Source: Emiliania huxleyi CCMP1516
Lineage: Eukaryota; Haptophyta; Isochrysidales; Noelaerhabdaceae
Direction of reading: 5' to 3'
Assembly: GCF_000372725.1 (NCBI RefSeq)
Contig: NW_005195584.1
Location: 51,142-115,141, forward strand
Length of the DNA: 64,000 bases
The position numbers were made by a program, and so were the translations under genes. Position 1 is the first letter of the stretch; the number at the start of each line of letters is the position of its first letter. The notes beneath the pieces were generated by a model that was not told the origin of the DNA, did no database searches, and was given only the letters and a program-made list of their open reading frames with translations. Shown here piece by piece: positions 10,078-18,950 of this stretch.

Positions 10078-10776
10078 TCATTTGGGGCCTGGAGCCCTGT
10101 TCACGCGCGCGCGAGACGTGCAGACAGGGTTGCCAGGTGAGAGCGAATGGCGCGGTTCACGCCTCGCACAACAGAGAGAGAGATGCGCTCTGCATGGTGG
10201 GACATAAAAGAAAGCGAGTACTTGGGCGAGTAGGCCGTGCGGTCGACGCTGCCGCGCGCGGCTTTGCGCGCGAGGCGGCGCAGCTTGAGAACGGCGGTGG
10301 GCGAGAAGCCGCCGCCGAACGTCTCGTGGAGCAGCAGGTTGAAGTTGTTTTGCGCTTGACAAAGATCGCGTCGTGGTAGAACACCTGGGCACCTGCACGT
10401 GTAAACGACTACCATATACGGCCATTTCGCAGGTGTTGCAAAAGCTCGTTGCATCGCGCTTTGCCAAACCTGGCGACGTGGCACTCCTGTCCTCCAGAGG
10501 CATGTGCATGCACGCAGCGGCCATCCTGTAGACACGGCTTCGCTGTTCTGGCGTTGTCCAGAGCGCATCCTTGAGCGCATGCGCCTCATGTCGTAGCCCT
10601 TTGACCTCCGAGTCACAAGGAATGCCGAGCGGCTCGCCCCGCTCGTGCACGCTCTGCCGGCTGTTGCATTGGCCGTCGAATTTGTGGGCGCCGTGCGTCA
10701 GTCTGCATACAGGGCAGCTGTAGTATGGGCCGTACTGGCCTTCCCTGAACCACATGCGCACACCACATGTGCACAT
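10078..10776 (-). CDS. Zinc-ribbon protein resembling the DUF3268 family
   Basis: From the ATG at 10776 the frame reads MCTCGVRMWFREGQYGPYYS, giving a CxC...CPVC zinc ribbon. It continues into a helical motif LRHEAHALKDALWTTPEQRS and VYRMAAACMHM, which resembles the conserved core of the DUF3268 zinc-finger family. After about residue 125 the frame decays. A second minus frame then reads convincingly (NNFNLLLHETFGGGFSPTAV, then LRRLARKAARGSVDRTAYS and FMSHHAERIS) down to about 10110, so at least one intron or frameshift lies near 10340-10430. An upstream minus frame (11147-10779, FEPIFVFRKEGASSKQADED) may be a 5' part. The role is unknown; such ribbons are common in phage- and plasmid-borne genes, so horizontal origin is possible. 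Confidence 0.45.
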   Translation of the reverse strand: MCTCGVRMWFREGQYGPYYSCPVCRLTHGAHKFDGQCNSRQSVHERGEPLGIPCDSEVKGLRHEAHALKDALWTTPEQRSRVYRMAAACMHMPLEDRSATSPGLAKRDATSFCNTCEMAVYGSRLHVQVPRCSTTTRSLSSAKQLQPAAPRDVRRRLLAHRRSQAAPPRAQSRARQRRPHGLLAQVLAFFYVPPCRAHLSLCCARREPRHSLSPGNPVCTSRARVNRAPGPK

Positions 10777-11170
10777 CACACCTGGACCTGCTCGGAGGCC
10801 TTGTAGTAGGGCACAACTGTGCTAATGCCGTCATCGGCAGGAGCAGGGTGCGCAAAGCTGACTGTGGGCGGAGTGGCATCTTCCTGCGACGCCTCTTCGA
10901 CCCTTTCGGCGCGTGCCGACGGCGTTTGTGGGCCAGGCAGCGGTAAGCTCGCGAGCGCTTTGTCGAAGGCCTCGTCCTCGTCGGCCTGCTTGCTCGACGC
11001 GCCCTCTTTGCGGAAGACAAAGATGGGCTCAAAGCCTCGTCCGCAGAGCCTTGTGGCGCGTGGCTCTGCCTTGGCGCGTGGCTTGAGCATCCCCAGCGAG
11101 CCAGCGTCGGCTCCGCCGTTAAGCCCGCGCGCAAGGCGCGGGCCCACGCTTGCGTCCTAGCCTCCAACAA

Positions 11171-11548
11171 CGCCTCCCCGGCGCAGAGGGCCCCCCGGAG
11201 GGACGCTCAACCGCTCCACGCCACGCCGCTTGCGGCGGTCCTATTCCCAGCTCGCGGGGAGCACTTGGAGGCCAGTTCTTAGAAGCCTCCTAGGCGGACG
11301 AGAAGCCTCCTAGGACGAACTAATGATCGAAGCATATCTAAAGGCAAAATGGAGGTGTGGGGTGGAGACGGTCACGACAGCGGGGTGGGAAGAGAGCAAG
11401 AAGGGGCCGCTCAGACCACTAGGGGGTTGTATCAGAGGGGGGGGGGGGTCTGAGGCAAGGGGGCCCAGATCTGCTCGTCTCAGAGGGTACCCTCTGTGCC
11501 AAGAGAGGCCATCCACGAGCGGCTCAGAGGGAAGCTTCCCCCCGCTCG
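11171..11548. other. Intergenic, no gene seen
   Basis: Contains two close copies of AGAAGCCTCCTAGG (near 11281 and 11302) and a G-run at 11438-11448. Probably the promoter region of the F-box/LON gene. Confidence 0.4.
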
Positions 11549-12548
11549 ATGGAGGAGGCGGCGCCCAATGCCATGGAGGACGATGACGTCCTCAGCGAGG
11601 TGATGCTCGCACTCGCGAAGGGCTGCAACGCGGAGGAGTGGCTGCTCGCGTTTCTGTCGGCCAGTGGAGTGTGCCGTCGTTTCCACGATTGCGCGAGCCT
11701 GCCGCACGTCTGGGAGGCCGCGTGCGCTGTCCGCTGGTGCGGCCATCTGAAACGGCGGGAGTGGATGCTCGCCGGAGCAGAGGACCCTGGCGGCTGGATG
11801 GCGCAGTACCGGAGGCGGGAGGCTGAGCGCATCAAAGAGTATCCGGTGTTCTTCATGGGGGGCGCGATGACGCTGGCGCGTCCGGTTGGCCTCCACTTCT
11901 TCGAGCCGAGGTATCGCCGCCTGATTGCGATCGCAATGGAGACGGACGCAAAGTTTGTGTTTGCGCCCGAGGCGCCTCACGCCGGCCAGGTGAGCATGCT
12001 GAGCCTGCTGGCGGGGAGAGGGAGAGGAGAGTAGAGATGCACCCCGCTCCACACGCTTGTCCGCCGCCAGGTCGCCTGGCTTTGCGAGTGCCACAACGTG
12101 GTTCGGTACCCGGACGGCCGCGCCGACCTGTACGTGCTCCCGACGGCGCGGTGCCACGTGCGGCACGCGAGGCAGGAGCGGTTCGACGCGCGCTACCCGA
12201 GCCTGCACTATGCGGTCGCGGAGGTGCTGCCGGTGCAGTACTCGGCCGCCTTCACCAACCTGGCGCTCGACGCCGAGGCGCAGGAGGGAGTCATCGGCAG
12301 CTCTGCTCGCGGCCGGGGGGGTGAGGAGGTGGAGGGAGCGTCGCTCGGAGCCAGCTCGGAGTCTTCCCGTAGGCGCGCTGCTAGACGGGGTGCGCGCGAA
12401 GCTCGAGGCGCTCGCGCGCGGCATGCGCGCGTCTGGGGAGGAGGAGGGCGAGGAGGGCGAGGAGGACGAGGACTACGATCACGACGACGACGACGAGGAG
12501 GAGGCGGAGGAGGAGGAGGAGGAGGAGGGAGCGGAGAAGGAGGGGTAG
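11549..12548 (+). CDS. F-box protein with a LON-like substrate-binding domain
   Basis: Three exons: 11549-11989, 12071-12320 and 12373-12548, with phases matching at both junctions, give 288 residues. Residues 15-65 look like an F-box (LSASGVCRRFHDCASLPHVW). Residues about 100-220 resemble the N-terminal LON domain: FFMGGAMTLARPVGLHFFEP and RYRRLI, then after the first intron VAWLCECHNVVRYPDGRADL. The C-terminus is a long Glu/Asp tail (about 45 residues). F-box plus LON combinations occur in eukaryotic E3 adaptors; the target is unknown. Intron 1 is 81 bp (GTGAGC...CCAG) and intron 2 is 52 bp (GTGAGG...GTAG). The acidic tail is read correctly only after the second splice; without it the frame turns into a Gly/Arg shadow. 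Confidence 0.65.
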
Positions 12549-13372
12549 TCGGGAGATGAGTTTAGGGAACGACTACGCTCCCCTCCGGTGGCGCAGCAGA
12601 CGCGAGCGAGCAGCTAGTGTGCATCGTCGCTCGCTATTGTGTATCATAGGAGGCGCAGCCGGTGTGTACGATGGTGGGAGGGAGGCCCCCTCTCCGGCTG
12701 TGTGAACAGTGTCAAGTGTGTCTGAGCACTGATGCCTCGAGGAAGGAGCCGGGGTGGTTGGGGACGGTGTGCGTGATGTGCGTGATGAGAAAATTCGGGC
12801 ATCCTGTGTGCCCTTGTTTGCTTCCTCTCCATCCCTACAACAACAACATGTACATGTGCATGTTGCACGCACGACGCAGCGCGGTCTAAAGTGCGGGCGT
12901 GTGTGAGACTGTGGCGATGATGACGAAGCACACACGACACGGCCGGCCTCCAAACGTACGAGTATCAGGGGTATGCCTGATACCCTGACACCCTCCATAC
13001 GTTACCCGGGGTCGTTGGGGAGAGAGAGAGAGAGATTGATGTCGTGATTTCTTGTCGGTGGCCTCAACACGGCTCACGTAAAAAACTGTCAGCAGTCATC
13101 CCTCGGGTCTTCACAACCGTTGTTATTGAGAAGAAAATACGTGCGATGGGGCGCTGGAAAGAAAGAAAGAAAAAAGCTGTGCAAATTCTTTCGGCCACAC
13201 GCTCTCCTCGCACTGTTCGCATAAGGGCGTAGACCTTAGTTCGCACGCAGTGTACGTTTGTTTGTGTGGGCTTGTGTGGTGCTCTGCTAGAGAGGTCAAA
13301 TGGAACCGACTGGTGCGTCGTCTCGGCAGTGAACTCTGAAGCACCTGCGGCGTCCCACCTCGACGGATACGG
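12549..13372. other. Intergenic, no gene seen
   Basis: About 0.8 kb without a supported gene. It holds a (GA) run at 13021-13037 and two inverted GATACCC/GGGTATC words near 12966-12990. Probably contains the 5' region of the UvrC-UvrB gene. Confidence 0.35.
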
Positions 13373-16300
13373 ATGCGGACGAGGCCTATCCCAGCCAGCA
13401 AGCAGTCCCGCTACCTCCGTGACACGTCCAGGGCCGTCGAGGCACTCGTCCTATCCGCCTGGTATGCCACCACCGGCACCGGATTGGCGCAGCCGATTTC
13501 GCAGCTGCAGGTGCAGCTCCCGACGCTGCAGGAAGGCGCCAGCAGTCAGCAGCCGGCGATGGCGGCGCCCGTGCTCGCGGAGGTGCTGGACGCCGTCCGC
13601 AGCAACCCAAGGCCTGAGGAGCTCCGGGCGGCGATGAGCGAAGGCATCCGCCAGGCAGTCTGGAAGGTGGACGGGCTGCGCGGGCTATCGAGCCTGCTCG
13701 GGCTGGAGGAGGTGCCGGCGCGGCTCGAGACGTGGGACATCAGCCACCTGTATGGCACCCACACCGTCGGAGCCTGCTCCTCGCTCCACTTTGGTATGAC
13801 GGCGCCGCCGCCACCGACCAACCGGCCGCCGCCTCGACGTGCCACGGCCGCGGAGAGGCGTCGCCGCTCCCTCGCCATAGGCGCTCGATGAGTACTGCTG
13901 CTACCCCATCCGAGGAGTGACGCCGGCGGACGACACCGGTGCCATCTCAGCGGCGCTGCGTGAGCACCTCGGCTCCTCGGCCGGCCGGCGGCCGGCCGGG
14001 GTCCTCCTCCTCGACGGCGGCAAAGGGCAGTTGTCCTCGGCGCTCGACGCCAGCTCTGATCTCGGACTCGACGAGCCGTCAGTTATCAAACCATAGGCAG
14101 CTCTCCTCGGCGCTCGACGCCCTCTCCGAGCTCGGCGTGCGGCGCGGCGTCGCGGCGCTCGCGCTCGCTAAGCGGGAGGAGGAGATCTACCTGCCCGGCG
14201 CCTCGGAGCCGCTCGTGCTGCCGCGTAGCTCCCCCACCCTCACGCTGCTTCGCCGGCAGCGCGACGAGGCGCACGCGTACGCGCTCCTCTCCCACCGGAG
14301 GCTGCGCGCCTCGGCCGAGCTCGCCTCGGTCCTCGACGGGTGCGGCCTCGCCGCCGCAGAGCAGTCGGCCTTGCGCGCCTCGTTTGGCTCCGCCTCTGCC
14401 TTGCGCGCCGCAAGCGTCGACGAGCTCCGCTCAGCCCTCGGGGAGGGCTGTGCCGCCGACCCGCGCCTCGTGTCTGCGCGGCTGCGCTCGCGGCCCGAGC
14501 CGGTCGCCGTCGGGTTTCACGACTCGCTCGCCGGCTACGGGAGCGCTGTGCAGGCGCTGGCCCTGTCGTCGCGCCGGATGGGCTCGAAGGTCGAGGCGTG
14601 GGCGTCGGAGGAGCAAGCGCGCCGCTGGTGGGCGGCGCGGCGCGGCGTGTGGCTCTCGCGGCTCGAGCGCGGTGGACCCGCGGCGGAGCGAGCCGTCGAC
14701 AACGTGCTCGAGGCGGTCGGCGGGCTGCTGGCGCCCGAGGCGCCGCTCGCGTCGGAGGAGGCGACGACGGCGGCGGCGTCGGCGCTGTACGGCGCCCTCG
14801 AGGCATGGGGCTCGGAGGGCGCTCTCTCAGCCGAGCTGCCGGCGAAGGAGGGCGACTTGCTGCCCGGGGTTCTGTCGGCGGGGGCGCGCCCCGAGGCGGC
14901 GGCGGCGGCGGTGGCGGAGGAGGAGGAGGTGTTGGTGGGCGGGCTGGGGCGGGCGAGGTTTTCGAGCGCGGTGGCGATGCCGGGCGCCTTCGAGCTGCGC
15001 GCCCCCTACCGGCCGTCGGGCGACCAGCCGTCGGCGATCGACTCGCTCGTGGCGGACGTGTGTCGGGCGTGGCGAGGAGCGGGGTCCTCCAGGAGCCTTG
15101 CGGGAGCCTTCTCGGATGTCTCCCCGCAGGTGCAGTCGGGCGTGCCGCGGGTGGTGCTCAAGGGCGCGACCGGCACCGGCAAGACGTTCGTGCTTGCCAA
15201 CCTGATTGCGCGCACCAACCGGCCGACTCTCATCGTCGCGCCGAACAAGGTGCTCGCGCCGCCCCACCTCGTCTTCACGCCTTCAGCTTGACACCTGCCC
15301 GCCCTTGCGCCACCCGCCCCACCAGGTGCTCGCCGCGCAGCTCTACACGGAGCTGCGCTCCTTCTTCCCGACCAACGCCGTCACCATCTTCTTCTCGCAC
15401 TTTGACTTTTACCGCCCCGAGAGCTATGCACCCGTCTCGCAAAACTACGTCGAGAAGGCGTCGCAGACCAACCCCAAGATCGACGCGCTGCGGCACGAGG
15501 CGACGCGCTCTCTCTTCGAGCGGAGGGACACCATCGTCGTCGCCACCGTCAGCTGCATCTAGTGCGCGAGTGCCCCTCGCTCCCCTCGTGTGCTCCCTCC
15601 GATGCCGACGCCGCCCCCCTCCCCCCCCTCCCCTCCCGCGCACACGCAGCGGGCTCGGCATGCCCGCAGAGTACCTCGACCGCGCCACGGCGCTCTCGGT
15701 CGGGCAGCGCTGGAGGGCGGCCGATCTGCTCGCGGCGCTCCGCGAGATGCGGTACGAGAGGGCGGCGGGCAGGCAGCTCGGCCGCGGCGAGTTCCTCTGG
15801 CCGGGCGGGGCGGGCGGTACGGCGGGCGGTACGGCGGGCGGCGAGGCGGGCGGGGTGGGAGGCGGGGGGGCGGGGGTGACGCTGTCGGTGCACCTGGTGC
15901 ACGAGGACAGGGTCCTCGACGTGAGCATGCGCCTCGTGCCCGACGGCAGCGACGGGGCTGCCGGCGAGGGCATCGGCGGCGTTGGCGAGGGCGGCGGCGG
16001 AGGCGGCGAGGGCGGGCCAGAGCTCGAGGTTTGCGCGCTGAGGTACCGCGACGCAGCGACGGGGGGCAGCCTGCCGCCGCCCTCCGAGGCGGGCGCCGAG
16101 GCGGGTGCTGAGGCGCTCATCCAGGCGGTGCTCGAGGAGGGAGCGGACCCGCCTCGAGCCGACTCCGCCGCAGAGCCGCCGCCACCGCCACCGCCGCTGC
16201 CCGAGGCGAGAGTCCGGGCGCTCAAGGTGGCGGCGCTCAAGGAGGCGTGCGCCGAGAGGGGGCTCGCCACGGGCGGCGTCAAGGCGGCGCTCCGAGAGCG

Positions 16301-18279
16301 GCTCCTCTCGCACGAGGCGCTGCTCGTCGCGGCGGGCGAGGCGGGGGGCGAGGCGGGGGAGAGGGGCGACGCTGGGGCGGCCGGCGACGGGGAGGTCCCG
16401 GCCCACGTTGTGCTGTACCCAGCCAACCACTACACAGTTGGCCAGGAGGCGAGGCGGGAGCTGGGGGGGCCGGCCGGGCCGCCCGAGACGCCTCGAGCCC
16501 CGCCCCCCTGCCTCCGGCCCCGGCCCTCAGGAGCACAAGGAGCGCGTGCTGCGCGAGATCGCGGCCGAGTGCGCTTCGACGGTACGTTCCCTGCTGGCCT
16601 CGGGGCTGGTGGTGGAGGCGGAGCGGCTGCAGCTGCGCACCGAGTCGGACCTCGCCGACATTGCGCGGGAGGGCTACTGCAGCGGCATGGAGAACTACTC
16701 GCGCCACCTGACCGGCCGCAGGCCGGGCGAGGCGCCGCCGACGCTGCTCGACTACATGCCCGACGACTGGCTCTTCATCGCCGACGAGAGCCACATCACG
16801 GCGCGCGAGCGCAGCCGCGCCGCTCGGCACGGCGGCGCACCCCGGCCGACACCGCGCGACGCCCCCCGCCCCTGCAGGTGCCGCAGCTCGGCGCGATGCA
16901 CGCAGGCGACCACTCGCGGAAGCTCAAGCTCGTGGAGGGCGGCTTCCGACTGCCGAGCGCGCTCGACAACCGGCCGCTCACGGGCGAGGAGGTGTGGGAG
17001 CGGGTTCCGCAGGCGGTGCTCGTCTCTGCCACTCCGGGCGCCGAGATGGCCCTGCTCTGCGGCCCCTCGCCGCGCGTCACCGAGCTCGTCGTCCGACCGA
17101 CCGGCATCCCCGATCCGCACGTGGCCGTCGTCGACGTAGCCCCACTGGGCGGCTACGAAGACCACCTCCTCGCGCAGATCGAGGCGCGGGTGGCGCGGCG
17201 CGAGCGCACCCTCGTCACCTGCATCACCAAGGCGTCTGCCGAGGCGCTCTCCGACTTTCTCAGCGGGCACGGCGTCTCCTCCATCGCCCTGCACTCGGGC
17301 GTCAAGCCGCTCGAGCGGCTGCGCCTCCTGGCCCAGCTCCGGAGCGGCGAGCTCGACGTGCTGGCGAGATCGCCCGAGATCAGCCGAGATCACCCGAGAT
17401 CAGCCGAGATCAGCCGAGATCAGCCGAGATCAGCCGAGATCACCCGAGATCACCCGAGATCACCCGAGATGGCTCCGGAGCGCGAGCTCGACGTGCTGTG
17501 GCGCGGCTGCAGCCAAGCTGCGCGAGGGGGCAGGGGAGAGGGGGGGGGAGACTTGCGCCGATTGACCCGGCCCTGACGCGCAGGTGGGGTGCAACCTGCT
17601 GCGCGAGGGGCTCGACCTGCCCGAGGTGTCGCTGGTGTGCGTCCTCAACGCGGACAAGCAGGGGCTGCTGCGGAGCACCACCTCGCTCATCCAGACGATC
17701 GGCCGCGCCGCACGGCACGTCAACGGCGTCGCGCTCCTCTACTCCGAGTCGGGACGCTCCTCCGAGGCGATGGAGCAGGCCATCGCCGAGACGAACCGCC
17801 GGCGCGCCAAACAGCTCGCGCACAACGAGCGCAACCTCATCGTCCCGCGGGCCGCCGGCACGGCGCTGGGCGCAGACGGGGCGGCCGAGCCGCGCGCGCC
17901 TGACGGCGGAGGCGCGTCCATCCTCGAGATGCTGGCTCGCGGCGGCGGTGCTGCTGGGGACAGGGGTCCGCCGGGCGGCGACCTCGACGGCGAGGAGCGC
18001 GCGCTGTACGACGAGCTGCGCGCGTGGCGGGGGCAGGTGGCGCGCGCGGGGCGGAGGCGGCGCCCCTTCATGATCCTGACCGAGGCGGTGATGCGGGGGA
18101 TCGCGGTGGCGAGGCCGTCCAGCATGGACGAGCTGCTGGACGTGAAGGGGGTCGGGCCGAAGAAGGCGGAAAATTACGGGGAGGAGATTTTGCGGCTGGT
18201 GCGCGCCAGCGAGGGGCGACAGCGAGCGTGGCAGGTGAATGGACAGAGCTTTGTCTTTGAACCAGCGGGTGGGGGTTGA
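13373..18279 (+). CDS. UvrC-UvrB fusion with inserted SAP and terminal HRDC domains
   Basis: Eight exons with matching phases: 13373-13801, 13881-14026, 14097-15249, 15326-15561, 15650-16436, 16531-16800, 16878-17363, 17584-18279; 1400 residues. Residues ~100-300 are the UvrC RNase H-like nuclease plus helix-hairpin-helix; all expected acidic/His residues are present (D122 in WDISH, D160/D161, D188 in [10 protein letters not shown]251 in RDEAH). UvrB follows in the same exon from F490: Walker A GATGTGKT (548-555), [23 protein letters not shown] at 1002-1005, [14 protein letters not shown] and [16 protein letters not shown] motif (~843-878, [19 protein letters not shown]) interrupts UvrB domain 2. 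An HRDC domain (~1303-1378, [15 protein letters not shown]) replaces the usual UVR tail. The UvrC GIY-YIG and UVR parts are missing. Likely acts in nucleotide-excision repair, perhaps in an organelle. The start and first junction (GC donor) are the least certain. Confidence 0.85.
17364..17583 (+). repeat. Minisatellite-bearing intron of the UvrC-UvrB gene
   Basis: The 220-bp GC-AG intron contains about ten 10-11-bp units of the type CCGAGATCA (17368-17470), followed by a second copy of the end of the upstream exon (GAGCTCGACGTGCTG at 17349-17363 and again at 17484-17498). Confidence 0.7.
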
Positions 18280-18950
18280 GAGTGGGACTATCATCTGTGA
18301 CGCACGCTCCAGAACTATCAGCTCTATACGTCTCTCTACGTCAGTACTGTTCACGTTTTCGGGGTGTCGTTGTGAGGTTGTGAGCGCGATCTGTCTCGTG
18401 GGTGAGATATCTGTGCGTGCGGGTGCGCGTGTGTCGCACGCAAGCTCCCGGGCTGCCGCTCGCACGCCCACGACCCGCACGAGCACGACAAAGCCGCAAT
18501 GAGCGGGGCCGCGGGGGCATGCGGGATGGGGCAAGCTCAAGGTTGAGCGCAAGCCCCGCTCGCGGTCACCGGTCTCGGAGAGTCTCGGTGGTGTGTCGCG
18601 TATGATTTATTGTGTGCGAGCGCGCTCTCTGGCGAAGTGTTTTGATTATGATTCTTGAACTTGATTCTTCTCTCTCTCTAATCGAATAATTCGTACGCGT
18701 CGTAGCTCTCGATCTCACCAATTGTTGGGCAGGATCTCTCACCAATTGCTCAAGCCTCAACCCCCCCCTCCCTGCACCCTTCGCTTGCCTGGAGTAGCCC
18801 CCTCTCCCCACCGCAGTAATGTCTCTGTGCCCGGTGCCGCATCTCCTATGCGTGCGCTCCTGTGTAGTGCCCCTCCGCGCCTACCACCCCCCCGCCCCTC
18901 TCGGCGTCGCCCGCACGAACTCCCAGGTCTCCCCCCCCCCCCTTCCCCCC
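18280..18950. other. Intergenic, no gene seen
   Basis: 3' ends of two convergent genes. Frames here have no motifs. A C-run lies at 18930-18945. Confidence 0.35.

Noticed and set aside
14340-17576. A 1078-codon open frame on the + strand
   Set aside because: It is a composite: only parts of it (about 15650-16436 and 16878-17363) are true UvrB exons; the rest is Arg-rich shadow of other frames and introns, shown by phase-consistent splicing to UvrB motifs in other frames.
17364-17583. Second exon copy GAGCTCGACGTGCTG as an alternative exon end
   Set aside because: It is followed by TGG, not GC or GT in the right phase; splicing from it would lose the UvrB frame at [11 protein letters not shown].
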